From Plazaster borealis (Eukaryota; Echinodermata; Asteroidea; Forcipulatida; Labidiasteridae): DNA of 64,000 nt. The position numbers and the translations under genes are program-made. Below are positions 19,261 to 32,103 of the stretch, piece by piece. The stretch covers positions 1-64,000 of the forward strand of contig JAJGQC010000661.1 in the NCBI GenBank assembly GCA_021014325.1, in the 5' to 3' direction. The notes under the pieces were generated by a model. That model saw only the letters and a program-made list of their open reading frames with translations, did no database searches and was not told the DNA's origin. Position 1 is the first letter of the stretch. Every line of letters begins with the position of its first letter.

Positions 19261-22222
19261 TTTTTCTTTGTCTAATTCTCAAAACATTTTTAAGCGCCGG
19301 ATCTCCGCGAATACTTTTAGGAGCATCCTCGACGGTGCTGCTGGTGCAAACTAAAACTCTGTAACTAATTTATTCGAGAAGAAATGGGTGTTCTTTGGGC
19401 AGAGAAAATTGCGTCGCTTTTTGGCGAAAAATGGCTTATTCACCCAGTTTTGAGAATGGAGCTTTTTCCCACACAGAAACACTCTTTGTTGGATCCTAAT
19501 TAATCTTTTTTGTACAGCCGAACACCGTATAAAAGCATAACTTGTTTGACCCAAATATTAAAATATACCTTGTGAATATTTTTAAGTCTAATTTTCAAAA
19601 CATTTTTTAAGCGCCGAATCTCCGCGAATACTTTTAGGGGGCATCCTCGACGGTGCTGCTGGTGCAAACTAAAACTCTGTAACTAATTTATTCGAGGAGA
19701 AATGGGTTGGGCAGAGAAAATTGCGTCGCTTTTTGGCGAAAAATGGCTAATTCACCCAGTTTTGAGAATGGAGCTTTTTCCCACACAGAAACGCTCTTTG
19801 TTGGATCCTAATCTATCTTTTTTGTACAGCCGAAAAACGTACAAAAGCATAACTTGTTTGACCCAAATATTAAAAGACACCTTGTAAATATTTTTAAGTC
19901 TAATTTTCAAAACATTTTTTAAGCGCCGGAACTCCGCAAATACTTTTAGGGGGCATCCTCGACGGTGCTGCTGGTGCAAAATAAAACTCTGTAACTAATT
20001 TATTCGAGGAGAAATGGGTGTTCTTTGGGCAGAGAAAATTGCGTCGCTTTTTGTCGAAAAATGCCTAATTCACCCAGTTTTGAGAATGGAGCTTTTTCCC
20101 ACGCAGAAACGCTCTTTGTTGGATCCTAATCTATCTTTTTTGTACAGCCGAAAAACGTATAAAAGCATAACTTGTTTGACCCAAATATTAAAATATGCCG
20201 TGTAAATATTATGAAGTCTTATTTTCAAAACATTATTTAAGCGCCGGATCTCCGCAAATACTTTTAGGGGGCATCCTCGACGGTGCTGCTGGTGCAAACT
20301 AAAACTCTGTAACTAATTTATTCGAGGAGAAATTGGTGTTCTTTGGGCAGAGAAAATTGCGTCGCTTTTTGGCGAAAAATGCCTAATTCACCCAGTTTTG
20401 AGAATGGAGCTTTTTCCCACACAGAAACGCTCTTTGTTGGATCCTAATCTATCTTTTTTGTACAGCCAAAAACCGTATAAAAGCATGACTTTGTTTGACC
20501 CAAATATTAAAATATCTACAATATCTAGCCTTGTAGACATAAATCGCCACCGTTAAAGAAACATACCACCCTAACACGGGCCCTCTCCGCCAATACTTTC
20601 AGGGGGCATCCTCGACGGTGCTGCTGGTGCAAACTAAAACTCTGTAACTAATTTATTCGAGAAGAAACGGGTGTTCTTTGGGCAGAGAAAATTGCGTCGC
20701 TTTTTGGCGAAAAATGGCTAATTCACCCAGTTCTGAGAATGGAGCTTTTTCCCACACAGAAACGCTCTTTGTTGGATCCTAATCTATCTTTTTTGTACTG
20801 CCAAAAACCGTTTAAAAGCATAACTTGACCCAAATATTAAAATATACCTTGTAAATATTTTTAAGTCTAATTTTCAAAACATTTTTTAAGCGCCGGATCT
20901 CCGCGAATACTTTAGGGGCATCCTCGACGGTGCTGCTGGTGCAAACTAAAACTCTTTAACTAATTTATTCGAGGAGAAATTGGTGTTCTTTGGGCAGAGA
21001 AAATTGCGTCGCTTTTTGGCGAAAAATGCCTAATTCACCCAGTTTTGAGAATGGAGCTTTTTCCCAAACAAAAAAACGCTCTTTGTTGGATCCTAATCTA
21101 TCTTTTTTGTACAGCCAAAAACCGTATAAAAGCATGACTTTGTTTGACCCAAATATTAAAATATCTACAATATCTAGCCTTGTAGACATAAATCGCCACC
21201 GTTAAAGAAACATACCGCCCTAACACGGGCCCTCTCCGCCAATACTTTCACGGGGCATCCTCGACGGTGCTGCTGGTGCAAACTAAAACTCTGTAACTAA
21301 TTTATTCGAGAAGAAATGGGTGTTCTTTGGGCAGAGAAAATTGCGTCGCTTTTTGGCGAAAAATGCCTAATTCACCCAGTTTTGAAAATGGAGCTTTTTC
21401 CCACACAGAAACGCTCTTTGTTGGATTCTAATCTATCTTTTTTGTACAGCCGAAAACCGTATAAAAGCATAACTGTTTGACCCAAATATTAAAATATCTA
21501 CAATATCTAGCCTTGTAGACATAAATCGCCACCGTTAAAGAAACATACCGCCCTAACACGGGCCCTCTCCGCCAATACTTTCAGGGGGCATCCTCGACGG
21601 TGCTGCTGGTGCAAACTAAAACTCTGCAACTAATTTATTCGAGAAGAAATGGGTGTTCTTTGGGCAGAAAATTGCGTCGCTTCTTGGCGAAAAATGCCTA
21701 ATTCACCCAGTTTTGAGAATGGAGCTTTTTCCCACACAGAAACGCTCTTTGTTGGATCCTAATCTATCTTTTTGTACAGCCGAAAACCGTATAAAAGCAT
21801 GACTTTGTTTGACCCAAACATTAAAATATCTACAATATCTAGCCTTGTAGACATAAATCGCCACCGTTAAAGAAACATACCGCCCTAACACGGGCCCTCT
21901 CCGCCAATACTTTCAGGGGGCATCCTCGACGGTGCTGCTGGTGCAAACTAAAACTCTGTAACTAATTTATTCAAGAAGAAATGGGTGTTCTTTGGGCAGA
22001 GAAAATTGCGTCGCTTTTTGGCGAAAAATGGCTAATTCACCCAGTTTTGAGAATGGAGCTTTTTCCCACACAGAAACGCTCTTTGTTGGATTCTAATCTA
22101 TCTTTTTTGTACAGCCGAAAACCGTATAAAAGCATAACTTGTTTGACCCAAATATTAAAATATTTACAATATCTAGCCTTGTAGACATAAATCGCCACTG
22201 TTAAAGAAACATACCGCCCTAA

Positions 22223-23010
22223 CACAGCATCAGCAAGATGGAAATAGTAACAGACCAAATTGAAGAACAAACACTCCTGGAAATAATGCATTTTCTAAAT
22301 ATGAAAATTATAAATTCTATATTAAAAAAATTCCCAAAAGTAAATAATTTTTTTTCTTTACATGGATTTTCAATGAAAGACTTTGTAGGCGATATGCCGA
22401 GTTTATCAGATTAATATGTGTTTTGATGACGTATTACAAACTTGTACCTGTGTATTTAATTACTGCATGTAGGCCTATTAGCCGGTGGCCCATAGCGCAT
22501 CTTGCATTGGTAGTCCGAGTCGTAGATACGGCCTGGCAACCATCGCATGACGAATTCCGATTCTACAACCAACTTGCACGGTTTGAGCTAAAAAAGCACA
22601 ACAAAAATTGCAATAAATTTTAAGAATTTATCTTTCCTGGGTGATACAATTTTTTTAAATAATTAAACACTTTTATTTAAAATTGAATCACCTGCTATAT
22701 CGCCGCGGCGAGTTACTATCTCGCCGCAGCAAGTTACCAACTGCGAAGACCGAGCGTGCAAGGGGGAGCTAGGGTCGGCCCGGGTCCAGAGCCTGTGGGC
22801 TACCTCTGCATGGGTCAGGAGAGGCCCTCGGGGTTCTGCAGACAAGGCCCCGGTAAAGCAAAGACCGAGCGTGTAAGAGCAGCGAGGGTACCCATTTTTC
22901 TTTGTCTAATTTTCAAAACATTTTTAAGAGCCGGATCTCCGCGAATACTTTTAGGGGCATCCTCGACGGTGCTGCTGGTGCAAACTAAAACTCTTTAACT
23001 AATTTATTCG
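22223..23010 (+). repeat. Left flank of the array duplicated inside the array
   Basis: From CACAGCATCAGCAAG at 22223 the sequence repeats 17997 onward nearly base for base (offset 4226). It includes the candidate terminal exon, the GC-rich hairpin and the entry into satellite monomers. The copy lacks about 80 bp corresponding to 18602-18684. Its left junction joins satellite linker type B (CCGCCCTAA) directly to CACAGCATC, and CAC is shared by both parents. Confidence 0.95.
22227..22414 (+). pseudogene. Duplicate of the terminal exon, embedded in satellite
   Basis: It is identical in reading to the exon at 18001-18188, with TAA at 22412-22414. The upstream intron sequence is replaced by satellite, but the last bases CACAG of the acceptor remain. 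It is therefore unlikely to be spliced normally. Confidence 0.6.
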
Positions 23011-23374
23011 AGGAGAAATGGGTGTTCTTTGGGCAGAGAAAATTGCGTCGCTTTTTGGCGAAAAATGTCTAATTCACCCAGTTTTGAGAATGGAGCTTTT
23101 TCCCAAACAGAAACGCTCTTTGTTGGATCCTAATCTATTTTTTTTGTACAGCCAAAAACCGTACAAAAGCATGACTTGTTTGACCCAAATATTAAAAAAT
23201 GTACAATAATAAGCCTTGTAGACTATAGCCTTGTAGACATAAATCGCCACCGTTAACGTAACATACCGCCCTCAAACTTGTCCACTAGGCATAAAATGAC
23301 AACCGTTAAAGTAACATACCACCCTCACACGAGTCAACTGCACATAAATCTCCACCGTTAAAGATTATTATTTG

Positions 23375-23403
23375 TGGGCACCGTAATAATATTACGGTGC
23401 CCA
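23375..23403. repeat. Array palindrome, copy 2
   Basis: Same 29-base palindrome as at 19232, with the same upstream subrepeats. Confidence 0.95.
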
Positions 23404-26188
23404 TTTTTCTTTGTCTAATTCTCAAAACATTTTTTAAGCGCCGGATCTCCGCGAATACTTTTAGGGAGCATCCTCGACGGTGCTGCTGGTGCAAACTAAA
23501 ACTCTGTAACTAATTTATTCGAGAAGAAATGGGTGTTCTTTGGGCAGAGAAAATTGCGTCGCTTTTTGGCGAAAAATGGCTTATTCACCCACTTGTGAGA
23601 ATGGAGCTTTTTCCCACACAGAAACGCTCTTTGTTGGATCCTAATCTATCTTTTTTGTACAGCCAAAAACCGTATAAAAGCATGACTTTGTTTGACCCAA
23701 ATATTAAAATATCTACAATATCTAGCCTTGTAGACATAAATCGCCACCGTTAAAGAAACATACCACCCTAACACGGGCCCTCTCCGCCAATACTTTCAGG
23801 GGGCATCCTCGACGGTGCTGCTGGTGCAAACTAAAACTCTGTAACTAATTTATTCGAGAAGAAACGGGTGTTCTTTGGGCAGAGAAAATTGCGTCGCTTT
23901 TTGGCGAAAAATGGCTAATTCACCCAGTTCTGAGAATGGAGCTTTTTCCCACACAGAAACGCTCTTTGTTGGATCCTAATCTATCTTTTTTGTACTGCCA
24001 AAAACCGTTTAAAAGCATAACTTGACCCAAATATTAAAATATACCTTGTAAATATTTTTAAGTCTAATTTTCAAAACATTATTTAAGCGCCGGATCTCCG
24101 CGAATACTTTATGGGGCATCCTCGACGGTGCTGCTGGTGCAAACTAAAACTCTTTAACTAATTTATTCGAGGAGAAATTGGTGTTCTTTGGGCAGAGAAA
24201 ATTGCGTCGCTTTTTGGCGAAAAATGCCTAATTCACCCAGTTTTGAGAATGGAGCTTTTTCCCAAACAAAAAACGCTCTTTGTTGGATCCTAATCTATCT
24301 TTTTTGTACAGCCAAAAACCGTATAAAAGCATGACTTTGTTTGACCCAAATATTAAAATATCTACAATATCTAGCCTTGTAGACATAAATCGCCACCGTT
24401 AAAGAAACATACCGCCCTAACACGGGCCCTCTCCGCCAATACTTTCAGGGGGCATCCTCGACGGTGCTGCTGGTGCAAACTAAAACTCTGTAACTAATTT
24501 ATTCGAGAAGAAATGGGTGTTCTTTGGGCAGAGAAAATTGCGTCGCTTTTTGGCGAAAAATGCCTAATTCACCCAGTTTTGAAAATGGAGCTTTTTCCCA
24601 CACAGAAACGCTCTTTGTTGGATTCTAATCTATCTTTTTTGTACAGCCGAAAACCGTATAAAAGCATAACTGTTTGACCCAAATATTAAAATATCTACAA
24701 TATCTAGCCTTGTAGACATAAATCGCCACCGTTAAAGAAACATACCGCCCTAACACGGGCCCTCTCCTCCAATACTTTCAGGGGGCATCCTCGACGGTGC
24801 TGCTGGTGCAAACTAAAACTCTGCAACTAATTTATTCGAGAAGAAATGGGTGTTCTTTGGGCAGAAAATTGCGTCGCTTCTTGGCGAAAAATGCCTAATT
24901 CACCCAGTTTTGAGAATGGAGCTTTTTCCCACACAGAAACGCTCTTTGTTGGATCCTAATCTATCTTTTTTGTACAGCCGAAAACCGTATAAAAGCATGA
25001 CTTTGTTTGACCCAAACATTAAAATATCTACAATATCTAGCCTTGTAGACATAAATCGCCACCGTTAAAGAAACATACCGCCCTAACACGGGCCCTCTCC
25101 GCCAATACTTTCAGGGGGCATCCTCGACGGTGCTGCTGGTGCAAACTAAAACTCTGTAACTAATTTATTCAAGAAGAAATGGGTGTTCTTTGGGCAGAGA
25201 AAATTGCGTCGCTTTTTGGCGAAAAATGGCTAATTCACCCAGTTTTGAGAATGGAGCTTTTTCCCACACAGAAACGCTCTTTGTTGGATTCTAATCTATC
25301 TTTTTTGTACAGCCGAAAACCGTATAAAAGCATAACTTGTTTGACCCAAATATTAAAATATTTACAATATCTAGCCTTGTAGACATAAATCGCCACTGTT
25401 AAAGAAACATACCGCCCTAACACGGGCCCTCTCCGCGAATACTTTCAGGGGGCATCCTCGACGGTGCTGCTGGTGCAAACTAAAACTCTGTAACTAATTT
25501 ATTCGAGAAGAAATGGGTGTTCTTTGGGCAGAAAATTGCGTCGCTTTTTGGCGAAAAATGGCTAATTCACCCAGTTTTGAGAATAGAGCTTTTTCCCACA
25601 CAGAAACGCTCCTTGTTGGATCCTAATCTATTTTTTTTTGTACAGCCAAAAACCGTATAAAAGCATAACTTGTTTGACCCAAATATTAAAATATGCCTTG
25701 TAAATATTATGAAGTCTTATTTTCAAAACATTTTTAAGCACCGGATCTCCGCAAATACTTTTAGGGGCATCCTCGACGGTGCTGCTGGTGCAAACTAAAA
25801 CTCTGTAACTAATTTATTCGAGGAGAAATGGGTGTTCTTTGGGCAGAGAAAATTGCGTCGCTTTTTGGCGAAAAATGTCTAATTCACCCAGTTTTGAGAA
25901 TGGAGCTTTTTCCCAAACAGAAACGCTCTTTGTTGGATCCTAATCTATTTTTTTGTACAGCCAAAAACCGTACAAACCATACCCTGTATGACCCAAATAT
26001 TAAAAAATTGTACAAGGCTATAATAAGCCTTGTAGACTATAGCCTTGTAGACATAAATCGCCAGCGTTAACGTAACATACCGCCCTCAAACTTGTCCACT
26101 AGGCATAAAATGACAACCGTTAAAGTAACATACCGCCCTCACACGAGTCAACTGCACATAAATCTCCACCGTTAAAGATTATTATTAG

Positions 26189-26217
26189 TGGGCACCGTAA
26201 TAATATTACGGTGCCCA
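26189..26217. repeat. Array palindrome, copy 3
   Basis: Same 29-base palindrome. The base pattern before it is TATTAG rather than TATTTG, a variant shared with copies 4, 6 and 8. Confidence 0.95.
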
Positions 26218-29200
26218 TTTTTCTTTGTCTAATTCTCAAAACATTTTTTAAGCGCCGGATCTCCACGAATACTTTTAGGGGGCATCCTCGAAGGTGCTGC
26301 TGGTGCAAACTAAAACTCTGTAACTAATTTATTCGAGGAGAAATGGGTATTCTTTGGGCAGAGAAAATTGCGTCGCTTTTTGGCGAAAAATGGCTAATTA
26401 ACCCAGTTTTGAGAATGGAGCTTTTTCCCACACAGAAACGCTCTTTGTTGGATCCTAATCTATCTTTTTTGTACAGCCGAAAACCGTTTAAAAGCATAAC
26501 TTGTTTGACCCAAATATTAAAATATGCCTTATAAATATTTTTAAGTCTAATTTTCAAAACATTTTTTAAGCGCCGGATCTCCGCGAATACTTTTAGGGAG
26601 CATCCTCGACGGTGCTGCTGGTGCAAAATAAAACTCTGTAACTAATTTATTCGAGGAGAAATGGGTGTTCTTTGGGCAGAGAACATGTCGTCGCTTTTTG
26701 GCGAAAAAAGGCTAATTCACCCAGTTTTGAAAATGGAGCTTTTTCCCAAACAAAAAAACGCTCTTTGTTGGATCCTAATCTATCTTTTTTGTACAGCCAA
26801 AAACCGTATAAAAGCATGACTTTGTTTGACCCAAACATTAAAATATCTACAATATCTAGCCTTGTAGACATAAAGCGCCACCGTTAAAGAAACATACCGC
26901 CCTAACACGGGCCCTCTCCGCGAATACTTTCAGGGGGCATCCTCGACGGTGCTGCTGGTGCAAACTAAAACTCTGTAACTAATTTATTCGAGAAGAAATG
27001 GGTGTTCTTTGGGCAGAGAAAATTGCGTCGCTTTTTGGCGAAAAATGGCTTATTCACCCAGTTTTGAGAATGGAGCTTTTTCCCACACAGAAACACTCTT
27101 TGTTGGATCCTAATTAATCTTTTTTGTACAGCCGAACACCGTATAAAAGCATAACTTGTTTGACCCAAATATTAAAATATACCTTGTAAATATTTTTAAG
27201 TCTAATTTTCAAAACATTTTTTAAGCGCCGGATCTCCGCAAATACCTTTAAGGGGCATCCTCGACGGTGCTGCTGGTGCAAACTAAAACTCTGTAACTAA
27301 TTTATTCGTGGAGAAATGGGTGTTCTTTGGGCAAAGAAAATTGCGTCGCTTTTCGGCGAAAAATGCCTAATTTACCCAGTTTTGAGAATGGAGCTTTTTC
27401 CCACACAGAAACGCTCTTTGTTGGATCCTGATCTATCTTTTTTGTACAGCCGAAAAACGTATAAAAGCATAACTTGTTTGACCCAAATATTAAAAGACAC
27501 CTTGTAAATATTTTTAAGTCTAATTTTCAAAACATTTTTTAAGCGCCGGAACTCCGCAAATACTTTTAGGGGGCATCCTCGACGGTGCTGCTGGTGCAAA
27601 ATAAAACTCTGTAACTAATTTATTCGAGGAGAAATGGGTGTTCTTTGGGCAGAGAAAATTGCGTCGCTTTTTGTCGAAAAATGCCTAATTCACCCAGTTT
27701 TGAGAATGGAGCTTTTTCCCACGCAGAAACGCTCTTTGTTGGATCCTAATCTATCTTTTTTGTACAGCCGAAAAACGTATAAAAGCATAACTTGTTTGAC
27801 CCAAATATTAAAATATGCCGTGTAAATATTATGAAGTCTTATTTTCAAAACATTATTTAAGCGCCGGATCTCCGCAAATACTTTTAGGGGGCATCCTCGA
27901 CGGTGCTGCTGGTGCAAACTAAAACTCTGTAACTAATTTATTCGAGGAGAAATTGGTGTTCTTTGGGCAGAGAAAATTGCGTCGCTTTTTGGCGAAAAAT
28001 GCCTAATTCACCCAGTTTTGAGAATGGAGCTTTTTCCCACACAGAAACGCTCTTTGTTGGATCCTAATCTATCTTTTTTGTACAGCCAAAAACCGTATAA
28101 AAGCATGACTTTGTTTGACCCAAATATTAAAATATCTACAATATCTAGCCTTGTAGACATAAATCGCCACCGTTAAAGAAACATACCACCCTAACACGGG
28201 CCCTCTCCGCCAATACTTTCAGGGGACATCCTCGACGGTGCTGCTGGTGCAAACTAAAACTCTGCAACTAATTTATTCGAGAAGAAATGGGTGTTCTTTG
28301 GGCAGAGAAAATTGCGTCGCTTTTTGGCGAAAAATGGCTAATTCACCCAGTTTTGAGAATGGAGCTTTTTCCCACACAGAAACGCTCTTTGTTGGATCCT
28401 AATCTATCTTTTTTGTACTGCCAAAAACCGTTTAAAAGCATAACTTGACCCAAATATTAAAATAAACATTGTAAATATTTTTAAGTCTAATTTTCAAAAC
28501 ATATTTTAAGCGCCGGATCTCCGCGACTAATTTAGGGTCATCCTCGACGGTGCTGCTGGTGCAAACTAAAACTCTTTAACTAATTTATTCGAGGAGAAAT
28601 TGGTGTTCTTTGGGCAGAGAAAATTGCGTCGCTTTTTGGCGAAAAATGCCTAATTCACCCAGTTTTGAGAATGGAGCTTTTTCCCAAACAAAAACGCTCT
28701 TTGTTGGATCCTAATCTATCTTTTTTGTACAGCCAAAAACCGTATAAAAGCATGACTTTGTTTGACCCAAATATTAAAATATCTACAATATCTAGCCTTG
28801 TAGACATAAATCGCCACCGTTAAAGAAACATACCGCCCTAACACGGGCCCTCTCCGCCAATACTTTCAGGGGCATCCTCGACGGTGCTGCTGGTGCAAAC
28901 TAAAACTCTGTAACTAATTTATTCGAGAAGAAATGGGTGTTCTTTGGGCAGAGAAAATTGCGTCGCTTTTTGGCGAAAAATGCCTAATTCACCCAGTTTT
29001 TAAAATGGAGCTTTTTCCCACACAGAAACGCTCTTTGTTGGATTCTAATCTATATTTTTTGTACAGCCGAAAACCGTATAAAAGCATAACTGTTTGACCC
29101 AAATATTAAAATATCTACAATATCTAGCCTTGTAGACATAAATCGCCACCGTTAAAGAAACATACCGCCCTAACACGGGCCCTCTCCGCCAATACTTTCA

Positions 29201-30280
29201 GGGGGCATCCTCGACGGTGCTGCTGGTGCAAACTAAAACTCTGCAACTAATTTATTCGAGAAGAAATGGGTGTTCTTTGGGCAGAAAATTGCGTCGCTTC
29301 TTGGCGAAAAATGCCTAATTCACCCAGTTTTGAGAATGGAGCTTTTTCCCACACAGAAACGCTCTTTGTTGGATCCTAATCTATCTTTTTTGTACAGCCA
29401 AAAACCGTATAAAAGCATGACTTTGTTTGACCCAAACATTAAAATATCTACAATATCTAGCCTTGTAGACATAAATCGCCACCGTTAAAGAAACATACCG
29501 CCCTAACACGGGCCCTCTCCGCCAATACTTTCAGGGGGCATCCTCGACGGTGCTGCTGGTGCAAACTAAAACTCTGTAACTAATTTATTCAAGAAGAAAT
29601 GGGTGTTCTTTGGGCAGAGAAAATTGCGTCGCTTTTTGGCGAAAAATGGCTAATTCACCCAGTTTTGAGAATGGAGCTTTTTCCCACACAGAAACGCTCT
29701 TTGTTGGATTCTAATCTATCTTTTTTGTACAGCCGAAAACCGTATAAAAGCATAACTTGTTTGACCCAAATATTAAAATATGCCTTGTAAATATTATGAA
29801 GTCTTATTTTCAAAACATTTTTTAAGCGCCGGATCTCCGCAAATACTTTTAGGGGGCATCCTCGACGGTGCTGCTGGTGCAAACTAAAACTCTGTAACTA
29901 ATTTATTCGAGGAGAAATGGGTGTTCTTTGGGCAGAGAAAATTGCGTCGCTTTTTGGCGAAAAATGTCTAATTCACCCAGTTTTGAGAATGGAGCTTTTT
30001 CCCAAACAGAAACGCTCTTTGTTGGATCCTATAATCTATTTTTTTTGTACAGCCAAAAACCGTATAAAGCTTGACTTGTTTGACCCAAATATTAAAAAAA
30101 TGTACAAGGCTATAATAAGCCTTGTAGACTATAGCCTTGTAGACATAAGTCGCCACCGTTAACGTAACATACCGCCCTCAAACTTGTCCACTAGGCATAA
30201 AATGACAACCGTTAAAGTAACATACCGCCCTCACACGAGTCAACTGCACATAAATCTCCACCGTTAAAGATTATTATTAG

Positions 30281-30309
30281 TGGGCACCGTAATAATATTA
30301 CGGTGCCCA
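30281..30309. repeat. Array palindrome, copy 4
   Basis: Same 29-base palindrome, with TATTAG upstream variant. The preceding long unit is shared with copy 3. Confidence 0.95.
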
Positions 30310-32074
30310 TTTTTCTTTGTCTAATTCTCAAAACATTTTTTAAGCGCCGGATCTCCACGAATACTTTTAGGGGGCATCCTCGAAGGTGCTGCTGGTGCAA
30401 ACTAAAACTCTGTAACTAATTTATTCGAGGAGAAATGGGTATTCTTTGGGCAGAGAAAATTGCGTCGCTTTTTGGCGAAAAATGGCTAATTAACCCAGTT
30501 TTGAGAATGGAGCTTTTTCCCAAACAGAAACGCTCTTTGTTGGATCCTAATCTATCTTTTTTGTACAGCCGAAAACCGTTTAAAAGCATAACTTGTTTGA
30601 CCCAAATATTAAAATATGCCTTATAAATATTTTTAAGTCTAATTTTCAAAACATTTTTTAAGCGCCGGATCTCCGCGAATACTTTAGGGGGCATCCTCGA
30701 CGGTGCTGCTGGTGCAAAATAAAACTCTGTAACTAATTTATTCGAGGAGAAATGGGTGTTCTTTGGGCAGAGAACATGTCGTCGCTTTTTGGCGAAAAAA
30801 GGCTAATTCACCCAGTTTTGAAAATGGAGCTTTTTCCCAAACAAAAAACGCTCTTTGTTGGATCCTGATCTATCTTTTTTGTACAGCCAAAAACCGTATA
30901 AAAGCATGACTTTGTTTGACCCAAACATTAAAATATCTACAATATCTAGCCTTGTAGACATAAAGCGCCACCGTTAAAGAAACATACCGCCCTAACACGG
31001 GCCCTCTCCGCCAATACTTTCAGGGGGCATCCTCGACGGTGCTGCTGGTGCAAACTAAAACTCTGTAACTAATTTATTCGAGAAGAAATGGGTGTTCTTT
31101 GGGCAGAGAAAATTGCGTCGCTTTTTGGCGAAAAATGCCAAATTCACCCAGTTTTGAGAATGGAGCTTTTTCCCACACAGAAACGCTCTTTGTTGGATCC
31201 TAATCTATCTTTTTTGTACTGCCAAAAACCGTTTAAAAGCATAACTTGACCCAAATATTAAAATATACCTTGTAAATATTTTTAAGTCTAATTTTCAAAA
31301 CAATTTGAAACGCCGGATCTCCGCAAATACCTTTAAGGGGCATCCTCGACGGTGCTGCTGGTGCAAACTAAAACTCTGTAACTAATTTATTCGTGGAGAA
31401 ATGGGTGTTCTTTGGGCAAAGAAAATTGCGTCGCTTTTCGGCGAAAAATGCCTAATTTACCCAGTTTTGAGAATGGAGCTTTTTCCCACACAGAAACGCT
31501 CTTTGTTGGATCCTGATCTATCTTTTTTGTACAGCCGAAAACCGTATAAAAGCAGAACGTGTTTGACCCAAATATTAAAATATGCCGTGTAAATATTTTT
31601 AAGTCTAATTTTCAAAACATTTTTTAAGCGCCGGATCTCCGCAAATACCTTTAAGGGGCATCCTCGACGGTGCTGCTGGTGCAAACTAAAACTCTGTAAC
31701 CATATTATTCGAGGAGAAATGGGTGTTCTTTGGGCAGAGAAAATTGCGTTGCTTTTTGGCGAAAAATGTCTAATTCACCCAGTTTTGAGAATGGAGCTTT
31801 TTCCCAAACAGAAACGCTCTTTGTTGGATCCTAATCTATTTTTTTTGTACAGCCAAAAACCGTATAAAAGCATGACTTGTTTGACCCAAATATTAAAAAT
31901 GTACAATAATAAGCCTTGTAGACTATAGCCTTGTAGACATAAATCGCCACCGTTAACGTAACATACCGCCCTCAAACTTGTCCACTAGGCATAAAATGAC
32001 AACCGTTAAAGTAACATACCACCCTCACACGAGTCAACTGCACATAAATCTCCACCGTTAAAGATTATTATTTG

Positions 32075-32103
32075 TGGGCACCGTAATAATATTACGGTGC
32101 CCA
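32075..32103. repeat. Array palindrome, copy 5
   Basis: Same 29-base palindrome, with TATTTG upstream variant shared with copies 1, 2 and 7. Confidence 0.95.

Noticed and set aside
20645..20665. CENP-B box in monomers (TTCGAGAAGAAACGGG)
   Set aside because: The spacing between TTCG and CGGG is eight bases, not seven, and the fixed A is missing. Most monomers have ATGGG instead.
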